Shown piece after piece: positions 48,701 through 62,922 of a stretch of 64,000 bases of DNA. Where the stretch lies: contig CM040440.1 in the NCBI GenBank assembly GCA_022749755.1, positions 15,549,269 through 15,613,268 of the forward strand. The letters run 5' to 3'. A program made the translations under genes and the position numbers. The DNA comes from Azadirachta indica. Its lineage: Eukaryota > Streptophyta > Magnoliopsida > Sapindales > Meliaceae. The notes beneath the pieces were generated by a model. That model ran no database searches. It was not told the origin of the DNA and worked only from the letters and a program-made list of their open reading frames with translations. Numbering within the stretch: the first letter of the stretch is position 1; every line of letters begins with the position of its first letter.

Positions 48701-51465
48701 AATACGTGACGGTTGGGTTTTGTTTTAGTGTTGGGCCCATTTTGAAAGTGTGATGTAGAGAGCTTTGTATACAAGAAAAGTATGGTGTGTTTCTTCCTTT
48801 TTTTTATTTTTCTGCTCTGCTGCAGGCTGCTTCACGTTCAACAATCATCAGACTCACCACCACAAATCTTTCCATCTACATAAGGAGATGAATTTATCTC
48901 TCTCTCTCTCTATTGCAAAGCATTTGCAGGGAACAGAGAAAATGTCTTTGAGGAGCTGTTGGGTGTACTATAGATAGAGAGAGTTTATGGGCGTTGAGAA
49001 CTGAAAATCAAGATTCGAGATTACGGGTATGCATACACTGGGAAATTTGAGGGGTAAAACTGTAAAAGACTATACGGAAGTTTTTATAATTAATATTTAT
49101 AAATTAGACGATAAATTTTATTTATTTATTTTACTGTTCAATTAGGAAATTATTCTTTTATTCTTCAAAAGTGATGACTTGTAATTTGATAAGTGCTGTT
49201 GCTTAATAAATATTATAAAAATATGTGGGAGGCTTTAGTTTTATTATTGACTCAAAGCATGAAAGTAACTTTGCCAAAAATTGTGATGATAATCCGTAAT
49301 CATGAATGTTGAGTTTTGAATTCAAATTAATCTGCTCAATTGCTTTGCCTGATGGAGTAAAGTTGCAAACTTTTCTTTTCCTGCGACCCTAATTGCAAAT
49401 TCTTGTCATACCCATTTCATGAAATCACAATAAATTTATAAATGAAATTTATAAAATCATAATGAATCTTGGGTATTGGATTATTAGCTTGCCATTATTA
49501 TTTTTTATATATATGTATGTATGTATAAACCCACATCATGATATTCGTGAAATAATTAATATATTACAATGAAATAGTCAATTCTCGTTCGTTTTTACTA
49601 TTAAAAAAAAATGGAGGAAACAATCAAATATAGTACCGTATCTTCAACACACTTCAGTTTGGCAATTTTTGCTGTCATTTACTCCGTAGGAATGAACAAG
49701 ACAGAGCACGGGCTTGTAAGGAATAACTTAAAAAAGGAAATAGAAAAATGGGATGGAAAACGTTATAATTGTAGAGTATTGCAAAATTTAGGATATCAAT
49801 GCAACGCAACGCAACGCAATGCTCGTCCAAGCTGCACGTGAGGAGCAGCTGGGCCTAAATGTAGTTCAGATGGACCCCTACAAAAATGAAAGAAGTGGAC
49901 CCATCTTTCATTTACCAACTCCATCACTGACAACTTTTGGTCCAATCACCAAGGCCCCACATCAAGCAACATCTACCCACCTCACTCCCGCTTTGTTCAT
50001 CCTTTGCTTCGGGAGTTTCTTCATTTATTCCAAAATTAAAAATTAAATTAAATTAAATTAAATATTACATTACCTACAGGCAAATCAAAACCCCTTCTCA
50101 ATTCAGAGTGAGAAGTCAATGACTTGAAATTAGATTGTTAGTCGAAAATATTATAATTACAAGCAAGGTTAAACCAATCAAGAGGTTATGAATTGTTAAT
50201 AATGAGAAGTCACAAGTGTCAAATTGTTGTTAGGTCCAAATCCAAATGCAGGAATTTAATTTATTACTTAGGGTTATTGATATCGATTTTGATTTTGTTT
50301 TAAGTGATCAAAAGTTATAAAAATCTACCAAACAAACAGCAATCTGTACTACTAAACAATGCGAAATTTTGCTACCTAACACTAGGCCACAGCCTTAATC
50401 ACACAAATTATTAACATAAAATTAATTATGACGGATTGAGATTGTTTAACAAGTTTGTTATTTATTGTCTTAACCTAGCTTAGCTTCTCCAATTTAACTA
50501 ACGTGAAAGCGATTTTTCAATATTTTGCACGCATATTTTGAGGCAGCTTTTTGCATTGCTTACACCTGAAGAGATTAAAGACAATTGACGAGATCAGGAG
50601 AAGAACACAAACAAGGACCACAATTGTTGTTCATGATTCTATGATTTGCTGTCGCCCACTCCCCGATCTGCATGCAAATGGAGACAATCAGTTCCAAATT
50701 ACCATCGCTTAACTCTTCATCAATGAGCAAAGTGTTTGTTAATATAAGTTAATGGGCAAAATTATGTGCATAAACATTATCAAAAAGCAGGTTTAACAAA
50801 TGCTTGTATATTTCGTGAAACTATAAGAAAATATATATGTATTTACCATAGTTTTAGATTAGAGCTACATAAAGATGCACCTTTAGTTTAACAAAGTCAA
50901 ACCCATAAATTGACAAAACTGTTCGTTGGGATTAGCTTTTCGGAACAGGCTCTTATGCAAATATTCAATAGACTGCTGGGTTTTATTATATTGGGGTAGT
51001 AAATAGCGAGAGCTGGTTATCGTATAAAGGTCATTGCAATGTGATGTCAGCCGGCTGCCCGTATTTGCCTAAACAATCAAAATTCAATATTCACTGAATA
51101 AATAATGGTCCTTTGTTTTCTTGTGCTGTGTATATATACATTCTCTGGAAAAGAGGGTCCGCATTTTGCTGTATAATTTTGTCTAACAAGGAGATTTATG
51201 CCTGTATTTCTTTTCCGAGATGGGTAACCATTTTTGTCCAGGTCTTAAAAACCAATACTTTGTTTTGTTGTAGACATAATCATAAAAACTTGTGATGAAA
51301 TTCAAGCTCAATCCTAATTGACCAATTATCTAATAATAAACAACATATACAAGATAAGTTATAAAATAAAAGGAGTGTGCTATGTTACCCAATTTCAACT
51401 AATCCTACTAATTATATATTTGAATAATTTACTGATAGAGTAAAATTCTATTCTATTAAAATATG

Positions 51466-51496
51466 AAATAAATAAATAAATAAATAAATAAATAAA
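51466..51496. repeat. (AAAT)n microsatellite
   Basis: About seven to eight uninterrupted AAAT units. Confidence 0.9.
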
Positions 51497-52960
51497 AGCT
51501 CATACAGGAATAACAGCTTTGTTTTAACATACTGAAGATGGGAGGACAATTTCTCGACGGTCAGGCAGTCAGGAGTAGGGATATGCCGTTGCAACCACTG
51601 TCTTCAAGCATCCGATGCTTCCCTTTTTTTTGGTGAACAAGTAAGAAGAAAGAATCCCAACCCCTACCAATTGAAACAGCCAAAAAAGTAAAAAGTTTTA
51701 GGATAAGGTGCATTGCACTCAACAAAATAAAGAATTTTTTCTTTTTCTTCGAATAGTAACGAAATAAAGACTAAAGACTTGATTATATTTTCCGGGTGAC
51801 GCCCACTTTTAATAGGTATGAATGATTATGAGTTGGCCAACTTTGGTACGCAGTGGAATCATGACTCATTGATAGTATCAAAATTAGCTTCTTCATTGTA
51901 TATTGACGATCAACGGCCCATATTTAAAGGATCATAAATTTTGGTCATGTGATACTTTGCCTTTTGGTTGATCCGGATGTTAATATTGCGGGTCCCATTT
52001 TGCTTACCAAGTGCCTTTTTTCTATATGCTTACCTGTAAGCCTCAAATCAATTCAATTGAAAAATTGAAAAATTGAAAAATATGTTTGAGAATCATTGAG
52101 ATTTTTAAACGTCTTCCTCATGTCTCGATCCGATAATAAGACAAGATGGCGTTATTTTGGAGAAATGAACAAGGAATTGTTCAATAAGCATCGTTCTACC
52201 AATCTAATCATTGGTTCCAAGAAATGAAAAATAAATTAAAAAATAGAAAACTGATTATATTATCATATAATATGAATTGGAAGCCGATGCAAATCCTTTG
52301 AAAAATCAAAATCAGAAAATTTAAGAGTGTTGGATGTCCATGTCCTCTCTAGAAATGAAAAGGACCGTCGAGAAATTATAGTGTAACTGATAGTGGATTG
52401 ATCTTTCAAATTATTCGTCGGCTTTATTTTCTCCATAACAGGGCTGATTTTTACATCGCCAAGAAAAGGATATTGCATTTTATATTAAATAGAAAAAATA
52501 AGATAGTTAGGCAGCATGTGTTACTTTTTACACAGGTCCAGAGCAGACCAAAATTTTATGTCAAACTACCGAAATTTTTTTTTTTCTCACTTTAGGCTCA
52601 AGTACAGCATATAAATTTATGGTCTGACCTTAATCCCTACTTAAACAATCCTATCGCTTGGAAAAAAATGAAGCAAAAGAGAGCAAATCGGCGGCTCTTG
52701 ACCTTTTATTTTCTTTGTTAATACCAACCGCCATCAAGTCTTATAAATGTATTCCGTTGACTTCGTTGCCGCTGCGAAGTAACAATTAAGTAATCTAATC
52801 AATTCAGGTGGAGAGGGTTGAGCTTCATAATTTCAGGAATTTTCTATTTTCCCTTTCTGCAGGGGAGGCGAGGAAAAGGGAGTGATTTCACAAAATCAGA
52901 AAGACCTTTTAGTCTCGTTTGGGCCTTTCGTTAACGTGGGCCTGGAATTCCTCTGTCTTT

Positions 52961-53110
52961 GACTTTTGTGGGTCTGAGATGACCCAGCTATGGAGTAAAC
53001 CTAAAGCGATCTATTTGAAGATCTTGGACTGCCGAATGAGCTGACTTTTGTGGGTTTGAGATGGCCCAGCAATGAAGCAAACTTAAGACAGCTATTTGGA
53101 ATACAATTTA
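52961..53110. repeat. Tandem duplication, 82-bp period, two copies
   Basis: Copies begin at 52,961 and 53,043 with GACTTTTGTGGGTCTGAGAT and GACTTTTGTGGGTTTGAGAT, and continue GACCCAGC / GGCCCAGC, GTAAACCTAA / GCAAACTTAA and CTATTTG in both. Diverged but collinear. Confidence 0.7.
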
Positions 53111-53976
53111 GTGCATCTAAAAACGAGGTTGGAACATTTTTCTGCATGTTGCCAATGATAAGATGCTACGAAGTGGATTATAAAAAAATAAATAAGGACC
53201 TTCCTAAGGTAGCATATGCGTCAGAAGAAATTGTACCTTAGGCATTCAGCGTGAACTCCCTCATTCCCTAATAGATCTTTGACACTCGATCATCAGATGG
53301 AGGAGTAATCTTGACTTTCATAACACAACTTAAATTACCAGATTAGTAACCATAATTGACTTCTAGTTTTATTGAACAAATGATGATATGTTTGGCTATC
53401 CATATTTTTTCATGGAAGACTACTGGACACAGGAAGGATGAAACAAAATTGAAGTTTTTCGGTTGTAAAATGCATAGTTGTAGAAAACAATAGTACTATT
53501 TCAGTGGAAAATTTAAACAGTTCTCTCCTACCTGATCAACGTAGAAAGTTTCAGATCTACGATGGTTTGCAGAGTAACAAATGACATGAATGTACCTTCA
53601 ATTTATAATTACAGGATTATTGTGCTTCCTCTTTTGCCTCCTTGCTTTCCTCAAAATCCGTTCAGTCTCTACCTTCACATCCTCTATCATCTTATTTTCA
53701 TTGTTTCCTGTTGCAATTATTGTAAATCAGATGATAGTTTGACTGTTTACAAACCAAAAAATGTCTCAAATAGAACAGTGCCTAATGAGTAGAGAACAAA
53801 TCTTTGCATCCATGAAAATAAAAAATTACAAAAAGCAATCTTCAGAATGGACATTTATATTATATTTTATTAAATAAATCACTATTAAATACAGCAACTT
53901 GTTCTGCAAGCATTGCCATTTTGCATGACATATAAGGATCATATCAGTTGGAAACAATTAATCCGTCATTGTTATT

Positions 53977-56900
53977 TCATTGAGTACCAATTTCCTTCTT
54001 GTCAATCAAGCAGGAAAGTCCTCCATCAATCTCCTCATCTGAATCAATGATAATTCTACATTCTTTTGCCTGCATGACAGACTTGCATCTTAAGTGGGCA
54101 ATTAGAACAGTAAAAAACGAAGTTTGCTGTCAAAAGAAATAGTGCAACTCCTAATTACAACGTCAACTACCTTAGAAGCACCAAAGTGCAGAAAGCATAC
54201 TGTGTCTATCCAAGGATCAAAGGAGCAAAAGGGGTGTGTGTGGAAAAACTAAGATAAGTAGTACCTGTCTAACAGAAGAAACTCCTTTCAGTTTAAGTTG
54301 CTTCAAGGCAACACTCTGTTCAAGAGTAGGTTGTTCCTTTCTTACAGACTTCCAACCTCCCATTTCTACCTTGGCAACTTGAATTCCTTGCGCCCTGACC
54401 TCAGGAGGCACAGCTGGACTGAAATTACAGGAAAGCTTTTAACATGGTTAGACATCCAGAAGATGAATTGGGAAGGAAAATGTACTGAAAGAGGTCCCAC
54501 ACAAACAGAGATAACCGCTAAGAGAAGAAATGAATGACAGATAACACCAGCGGGGAAGAAGATGAGGGTGCACTACTATCATGTGTGATCAACACTGTCA
54601 GTGACATCAAGTGTGAAATTTTCAAAATGTCAACACATTAATGTCAAGGTTCTCAATGAAAGGCCGCGGAATTCTTATTCCAATAATTGGAAACAGATGA
54701 TATGTTTTTAACCAGAAAACATTGCCAGAATAAAGTGACATGTCCAGACAATGCACTAGAGCATGTTAAAGAAATGGTGACGTGGACTGCAGATTGAAAC
54801 ATATCCTTCTTCATCTGGTTGCACTACCAAGCACACAACATTTAAGTTGCACAAACTCACAGCAAATTACTAATTGCTCCAAATATCATTTCTTGCAAAA
54901 CAACATTACATGTCGGCATCTGCTCTGAGTTTGAAATTACTTAAGAAAACTCCATTCTTCATGAAAAACAGAATAATGATCAACTGCTGCCCTCCTTTTA
55001 TTAGAAATTCACTCTTAATGTCACTAATTTAGGCACGGCTTCAGATTACGCAGGCCTTGTATCTTAAGAGAGCCATATCAATGGATCACTAGTATTCATT
55101 AAAGGGACGTCAATGTGTTTCATCCATGTCCACAACTAAGCTCACACTTCCTATTGTGGATATCCTACAATCAAGATGGCTCAAAATAAAAAGCATTCAA
55201 CTTTAATGAGACTGTCATGCAACAGAGTAGCAAAAGAATTCGGTATTACAAAGTTAGACAATATAATCCCTGAAGCTAAGTTTCAAATTAATGTCACACA
55301 CGGACACTGTGGAGATTCTCTCAACAATAGCATAGCAGCACAATAAGTGACAAGAAGGATTGAATTTTACATACTTGTTTTGGGGCTTTGGCATTCTCTC
55401 TGAAGTAACATGACAGCGAGTACGCTGCAGAGTTGCAAATTTAAAAAGGCCTTCTGAGGAAGTTGTATTAAGAATACACAAAGGCTCAAAAAAGCAAGCT
55501 AAGGGCATTCCATCAAGGAAGTTAAAGCACCTTTTGTGAGGTAACAGTTGCCACTTGATCCTCTTGGTTGGAACTCTTCGTGCTGCAAGCCATTGTCTGC
55601 AATAATCAAATGATGAATTAGAAATCATTTCACCAAGAAGTATAAAGTAACTTTTGTGCAAGAACAGTGGTCGATTCAACCTTCTGCTTGGGGCTCTTCA
55701 GATTGCAAGCCATTGCCTTCTAATATCAAATGATTAGTAATAGAGCATTTGAGCATGAGAATAATGGAAACAGAAAGATCGATTAACTATAAAAGAATTG
55801 AATATATGAAGGTGTAAGCATTATTTACTGCAGGCAAAGAAACATGATTTAATTCTTAATTTTCCATTTAATCTCATGGCATTTCATAGAAATCTTCAAT
55901 TTCAGATTTATTCACAGCTGCATCATACATGCCTTCATTTCTTTTGTGAGGAAGCTGCAGAGCTCAGTATGTAAGTTCAGTAGAGAGGCTTCAATCTTTC
56001 CTGGTAAAGAGGAAAGCTCCGTGAATATCTCTTTAAACTTATCTTCATATAAATTCTTCCCCAGTTGATCAGATAAATATTTCAGGCCACCATCAAGGCT
56101 AGCTTTTACATCTTCTTGTCCCTTATTCTGGTTACAGTATTTCAGTTTTGTTAAAAGTTCACATCCGTTTACACTTAACGACAAGCAGGTTAGGACTAAA
56201 AGTAAACAGGGCCATAAAAGATTGCCATTACCGTTAGCTGCAGCGAGGTATCTTGGACAATCAACTTCTGGCAAATGCCTTGCACTGAAAGAGAGTTCCG
56301 AGTAAAAACAATTTGAGGAAATTAACATTGCATGAAACCAAGTGTAGAATCACCATTTTTATACTGCAATGAAGGTCAAATTAACACCAAAAGAGATGGC
56401 ATGTACACAGTTTAAGTTCTTGCATAAAGATATCTGTTAAAAATAACAAAAATTGCATGTAACCAACTTTTAGTTTCCATGTTTGTTGTCATTGAACGTG
56501 ATTTATTTGTGCAGATAGCATGATATGACGGACTAAAACCACCAGGTCATATTCTTTTCTTTACAGCTTCTAGTATCCCAAGTATCGAGGAATCAGATCA
56601 CTCACCCTCCAGCAACACTTCTTTAGATCCTCTATTTACTTGCACAACGTCATTCTGAACAGAATCCAAGATCATTCCAAACCTGTTAAGTGATGTTTCC
56701 ATCATGCCAATCCGACGTTCAAGTTCTCCACTAATCTGACCTGCTTAAACAAACGAAGGTTAGTATTCACGTTAAGAAATAACCAAGCACTAAATTCTTG
56801 CTTATTTTTGTGTGAATTGTAAGAGCAAAATACCACCATATAAAATGTCAAAGATTCCCTTTATCATACATAACAAAGAGTCAACATACATCTCTGATCT

Positions 56901-58287
56901 GAGGCAGAAACGGGATTCCATTTGCGCACCAGATTGGTGGAAGATCTTGACATCAGCATTTGACTCTCTTCTCGTGTATAACTTGGAGGGGGTAAGCAAG
57001 AGTACTTCTTCGCTGAGGTTTCTGGTTCTTGAGAATATGCTCTCTGCAAATACAAGATGGAAAAACCAAAAGAATGGCACAATAAGCCTCCTTCACTGCA
57101 AACTTGAAAATAACGCCAGAATGAGATTCAACCTGATCATTTGTCACAATTTCATCAATAGAGGACTGAGAAAGCTGAGAAAGCATGCCGTGCTGAGATG
57201 AAATCCCCTGAGAGAATGATTGCTGTGATTGTTGCGTTCGAAGCTGTGATGGTTGTGGCCCACTTGCGGAAGCACTTGTTCTCCTTCATGATATTAGAAG
57301 AACAGACATTGTAAGAAAGAAACATGAACAAGAGAATTCACAATCAAGATGGATATTATTTGTTTCATGTGATATCTGTGAGATTGTGTAGAACTGAACT
57401 CAATGGATGCAGCATTGGAGTTTGGCCATTGAAAAAATTTCTTCTGTATTCTTTTTCTTTTAAACAAGCCAACTGGATACTGTTTCATTGAACTCAATGC
57501 ATTTGATCTCCTTAAGCACGCAAGGATGAAAAGGCTATTAAGCAAAAACATGAACAAATTTTGAATGAATATGATCGATGCAAAAATGGCGGCAAAAAAG
57601 AAATAGCGTTGTATTCTCTGAGATTATCAGACCTAAGCGCAGTCAGAGCCATATAATCTCCAAGCTCAGTTGCGTGGAAATCTTTGTTTCCTAAATCCTA
57701 GCACATGAAACCTATTAACACTCAATAGAACTGCAAATCTCTTCTTCTCATATATGTTCTCATCAACCAATCGGAGTCAAGTTGAGGACCATTGCAAAGG
57801 CGTCAAACTCAAAAAGAAACGCAATGAAAACAAATTCAAATGCAGACATGCAGAATTTGTGTAACAATGTATATCACAACCAATAATTAAAGAATGAAGA
57901 CAACAGAGCTCAGATAAGGTGCTAATGTTTCTTTCTGAAAATTTTCTCATAAACTAATTAGATGCATTAGTTGATCTCCTTCAGATCATGATCCAAGCAA
58001 ACACAAACGAATAGGAAGATTCTTTCCTTCTGTATGGTTGCTGATACAGCAAAGGAAAGGAGGATCCTGCTAGAAGCAATTTTTTTGAATAAAACTGGAA
58101 AGTAACCGCAAACTAAGCAGTAATAATAAAATCCGGTACAATCAAGTATGATTTTCTTAATACTTCCTGAATTTTCGCGGGAACAAAATACAAACGGAAA
58201 TAAAAAAAAATTTGTAGAGAACCTTGCATGAGGAGGAAAGACGGAGATGGAGCTGAGATCACAAGCTTTGTTGATCTTCAACTTCAT
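53977..58287 (-). CDS. PRD3: Meiotic double-strand-break protein PRD3 / PAIR1
   Basis: Eleven exons read leftward: 58287-58223, 57283-57133, 57043-56890, 56740-56606, 56284-56232, 56127-55933, 55716-55681, 55596-55531, 55424-55375, 54418-54265, 54069-53977, giving 383 aa. It matches PRD3 from the N-terminus (MKLKINKACDLSSISVFPPH, with SQQSFSQG and QSSIDEI following) through the central coiled-coil region (ELERRIGMMETSLNRFGMIL) and the KASLDGGLKYL block to the acidic C-terminus (IIIDSDEEIDGGLSCLI). PRD3 acts in the nucleus in early meiotic prophase, with SPO11-1/2 and PRD1/PRD2, to make the breaks that start recombination. Exon 6 must end at AAG|GCATGT to keep the frame, implying a GC-AG intron. 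Exons 7 and 8 look like tandem duplicates. Exon 7's boundaries are the least certain. Confidence 0.9.
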
Positions 58288-58583
58288 TTCGCCCGAATCA
58301 AGTGAGTATTTGAAATCTCTGAGGGAAGGAAACCTGAATCCCTGGTGATCGGCGAAAAACTCAACTGGCACTTTAAACTTAACCGACCTATAAACCTCTA
58401 ATTCTTAGAATTTAGAAAAGAGGAGTTTGCTACGAGTACGGAGACAGTGAATTGAATGATTCTCTAATTTGACAGAATGAAACCCTAGGTGATCGGGGAT
58501 TTGAGCTTAACCGACTAATGTACTCTTCCATAATCTCTGTCTCTGACGCTGAATTTGTGCAGAGGGAGAGTGTGAATTGGGGG

Positions 58584-58593
58584 ATTTAAATAA
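58584..58593 (-). promoter_or_regulatory. Putative TATA box of PRD3
   Basis: On the minus strand the sequence reads CTTATTTAAATCCCCC about 300 bp upstream of the start codon, in an otherwise less AT-rich stretch. The 5'UTR would begin about 30 bp further in, just before the ATTATGGAAGAGTAC block. The inverted copy near 6,089-6,100 has GTTTTAATCC here instead. Confidence 0.45.
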
Positions 58594-58749
58594 GGAGTGA
58601 GGCGGGAAAGGTGCTATATGTATAGTTGTCCTGGTTAGGATTCTACTTCGACGGAAAATGGATCTATCCGTGGGCTGGTAGAACGGTTCCAGGACAAAGA
58701 TCCGAGTAGCCCATTCTCTGTAGCCTATGGGACTGAGACTTCCCATCTG

Positions 58750-61700
58750 GACTTTCTTTTAGCTTTCTAGAATTTGAACGAGGTAATGAAAGATGTTTTT
58801 AGATATTATTTTTAAAAAAATTTCTCGAATTAAAATATAAACGAACTCAAATATATTTATTACAAAGTTCTGACATAATCTTTTTTTTTTAATATATAAC
58901 TTCGTCAATATTTTGAACAGTGTTCTTTTCGAAGATATCAGCAGTGGAAAATCTTGTATTTTGATTTTTATAAAAATACAACTTACGCATGCAATAGTAT
59001 GCACAAATAAAATAACATACGGGGCATTCCGTATATGCCATGAGTAGAAATGGGAATATGCTTAGGCTGTTAGGCAATAATCGTGTTTAGTTGACCTCAC
59101 CGTGACCGTCTAACAGTAATGTAGCAGTCTACCGACTATAATAACAACTAACTTTTTATCAAATTATGTTTTAACCTGGGAGATTGAAATATTCCTGCGT
59201 AGTTTTTAAAGAAAAAAGAAAGTGGCTACACGTATGCTGTTCTCGCCGTTTCTTTCCCGGTGTCTACAATTGGCGTAAATTATTATAATTTCTCTACCCA
59301 CGCCTGCAATAGGTTCGACTGCTTAAATGGCATGACGAATAACATTATTAATTAATCTTTGAAAATGATGTTATTGTTCCCCAATGCTGACTTCCACGCG
59401 ATAAATTCGGACATTATGGTAAACTTATATTGTCGATTGTAACTTGGTACGTTGTTTATTCCATTTGACAGAGGAATTAAGGTATATTTATCAATTAATT
59501 GTCATCGAAAAACATTATAGTAATAATGTTATATTATCGTAATTATTATACAGCAATTCATATTGGTATATGCATATATTTATTTATAACGTTTTCGAAT
59601 TTAAGTGATAAATATAAATGCGATATTATTCAATAAAATCCATGATATAATATTTGGCTGTGTCTGTTTCGTCCAAAGACTTTTTAGTTTTTATCATTAA
59701 TGGGGAATACTGTAAAACTAAAACCAGCTTAGTTTGATGTAATTAATGGTGGCTCTACAAACAAAATCGTGTCATCTAAAACAGCCATTGAACTGCTAAA
59801 ATGTAATTGGTATGTAAACCATGTACACATTAATTTAGAATTAATTAATTACAATTGCAAAATTACATAATAATCATCACTGATGACGTCCTGTTTTTAT
59901 GATAGCCACAGGTAACCAATAATAACCACCAGACCCAGACAGACGCACATGTTTGTCTCAATCTTTGGATGGTCAGCAACAATCATACAATATTTTACGA
60001 CATAACGAGAATCTAAATATTATTAATTTACTTAAATTATAGATGCGTGTTTAAGTGTCTTAACTATAATTCTTGCATCCTGTAGGGATTAGATTTTAAG
60101 TCTACGGTTTGCTACCCAATCGTTAGAATAAGAATAATAGTGCCAATAATAGCTTAGAATTTATTGGATTTATTGGATGGCCGTGCCACGGGGCTTCATC
60201 TCATCACTCTAAGCTTGTAGCATAAGCAACATTCAATTTTCATTGTTTAGTTAAGTCAAACAAAATTAATTACGGGGGGCCCCGTTTAATGGAATGCTAT
60301 ATTAAAGTCTGATATTGATTTCTTGATTATTTACGAGCTCTGTTTTTCCGATTCCACCGACTGTTCGCACCTATTATCCATATCAGTACGGGTGAGAATG
60401 TGGATCACAACTCTAAGTAATGGAGAAGGAAAAAACTGTAACTTTTCCATTAAAGTGAAATTGGACTTTTAAAGCCAATGTTTCTAATTTCAGTGATTCT
60501 TGCATTGGAGTTGGTTTGAATGCGTTGAAAAGTAAGCTGTTTGACAGTCTGACTATGCTCAAAACTCCTCTGATATTGGTAAGTGAGCAGTAAGCAGCCT
60601 AGAACATTACACGCAAAGAGTTTGTCAGTGATAAAGAATAAGTATTAAAATAATTAATATTTATATTTTTTTAATACTTTTTCTGTTAACAATTTTTAAA
60701 AAAAATTTAAGCGTTTATTTAATAATATTTAAAAGTATTTAACGGTGTTAAATTAGGTATTTAGAAATATAATTAAAAAAAAATATTTTTATATTAATAA
60801 ATTATTAAAATAGATATATATTAAAATAAGTAATATATTCATATAACAATATTTTTAATAAAAATAAATAGTATATATATAACAATTTTGTTTTATAACA
60901 TTTCTAAAAAAATTGAATAAGAAATTTGTTATGAAAATAATTACAACTTCAATAATTTAAAAAAAATATTTTTTTGTTATAAAAATAATTACAATTTTAA
61001 TAATATTAATTATCTACTATATATTAAAATATAAATAAAATTATAAATACCGTAAACATAAATAATATATCAATTTAAATAATTTATTTATCAAAAAAAT
61101 AACAAATAATATATCTATAAATATCTAATATAATCCATCACATATTCATATATATATATATAATCATTTAAATTAAAATCTATTTAATCTAAAAGAATCA
61201 AATATTTGAGAAATAAAATTTTTAAATTTGTTTAGGAATATTTTAAAAAAATAAAATTTTATTAATTATACAAATACTACCCTTGTAAGCATCCTTGTAA
61301 GTATCTAAAGTGCTCATTTGAAAAAACACTAAATTTTTACTGATCAATAATTACCTCAAGTATTAAAATTTTTTTTAATAAATACTTTTATCAAAATTTT
61401 TTAAACAGCATATTTTAACATTTTATAAGTATTATTTAGCACTTACGGGGTGCTTATTGACATTTACAAACTCACCCTTAATTTCCACGAAATGGTTTAC
61501 TTGAACTGTTTATTATTTATCATCAGATTGAATGTAAAAGAATTGACTGGGACCAAGAAGACAGTCTCATGCTGAATGCGTAGTTTATCGAAAAACATAT
61601 CACGTCTATCGGTGTAGCAATTTTGACAATTTTTTTTCTTTTGTTTTTTCGAATGAAATAATTAATCTCTGACCACGAGGATTTAGGAATACGAATCAAA

Positions 61701-62922
61701 CTTTAATGAGTCGGCCGTGTAGGCAAAGAGAGTGAACTTGTATATTCATAACTGATAAAAAAAAAAATTAATGTTTTTTTCCAAACAGAAAAAAAATGGT
61801 GTTAACAGCTGTGAGGGGAAAGGCCGAGGGACAGAAGGGGTAAAATTGTCGGGAAAATCAATGCAACATTCGTCATTAGATGTAAAAAAGCCAACGCAGT
61901 GACCGGAACGGAACTAACACCGGACGGTTATGTAGAGAGGAATCAACAGTTTTTACTGCGGCATATTCCTCGCCGTTTGGCCCACCAACATCCCGTACAC
62001 ATTGACTCTGTAATCTTAACGAAGATGCTGTGTTTACCCGTTAACGACCGTCAACTCCGTTTCAGATGGTATAACTGTAAATTTTAATTTCAATAATAAT
62101 TAAATAGTATTAAACGACGAACTGAATTATCTCCGCAAGTACGGAGAATACGTGGAATAAATAACTCCTCGTTTTAATTGTTGGATATATTAGAAAAAAA
62201 AATCTGGTACGTAAAAGAGAGAATTCACAATTAAGTTTAGTGGAGCCCACTGGTAATTCATAAGAAGCTTCGTCTTGAAGTTAGTGAGAGATTTAGAGTC
62301 GAGACTACGAGAGAGAGGATGCAGAGCATCAAGAAGGGGTCTCTGTCTGTCGCCTTGAAAATGGAACCCACCACGGAATTGTTTATGTGATTCCATTAAG
62401 CTTTCCCAAATGTTGCACTCTCTGAATTTGTTATTTTATTATTTGTCATTCAGCCAAAGACAACCTGTTGCTTTTACGCTTAATCATAGTTACATAGAGA
62501 CTTCGTAGAACCAAACTATTTTCAGTTCTTTCCCAATCTCATCGCTTTCCGTAGAAAGAAGAAAAAAAGATATATTTAGTTATACAACTTTTAGGTTGTC
62601 TGGGAATTTATGATTTAGTTCTTTAAACGGGAGACAGAAAGTTCTGGTGGGAGAGGGAACTGAATTCGACTCGTTTCGATTTTTGAGAGAAGAATTTTGT
62701 TTGATTCATGTGTCGTTTCTGTGACGAAGTTGAAATTAGAGAGGTTTTTCAGTCGCGAGGTTGAAGAAGAGGGAGGAATTATAGAGAGTCCCCAGTCGAG
62801 GGTAAGTTTTAGATGGAGAAATTATGATGCTTAAGCTCAATCGAAGAAGAAAGATAGACACTTTTGGATGAAACTGGGTGTATGGAGATTTTGACGGTAA
62901 ATTCTTTTTAATACAATTTAAA
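58750..62922. other. Intergenic region between PRD3 and the PUB33-like gene
   Basis: About 4.2 kb between two divergent genes. The first ~260 bp (to about 59,010) is PRD3 upstream sequence shared with the inverted copy at 5.7 kb. A very AT-rich block at about 60,640-61,460 could be an old MITE. The last ~300 bp likely holds the promoter and 5'UTR of the U-box gene. No other gene is supported. Confidence 0.5.

Larger units (their letters stand above)
48701..53976. other. Intergenic region between the TRM gene and PRD3
   Basis: More than 5 kb without a supportable gene. It holds a CT run near 48,896-48,910, a CAACG-type pentanucleotide run near 49,800-49,818, an AAATT run near 50,037-50,062, an AAAT run at 51,466-51,496 and a tandem duplication at 52,961-53,110. 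PRD3 3'UTR should lie just below 53,977. Confidence 0.5.

Noticed and set aside
58288..58371. N-terminal extension of PRD3
   Set aside because: The in-frame upstream codon is GTG, and PRD3 proteins start at the MKxxINKACDL motif.
58507..58746. 79-codon frame upstream of PRD3
   Set aside because: It covers the putative TATA box and 5'UTR and is not conserved as protein in the inverted copy.
60600..61465. Possible hAT-like MITE with ends AGTAAGCAGCC and GTCAATAAGCACCCC (inverted)
   Set aside because: The termini match only loosely and no target-site duplication was found; the block is so AT-rich that chance similarity is likely.
61899..62396. Short frames of 60-70 codons before the U-box gene
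   Set aside because: No family resemblance, no splice partners, and random-looking composition.
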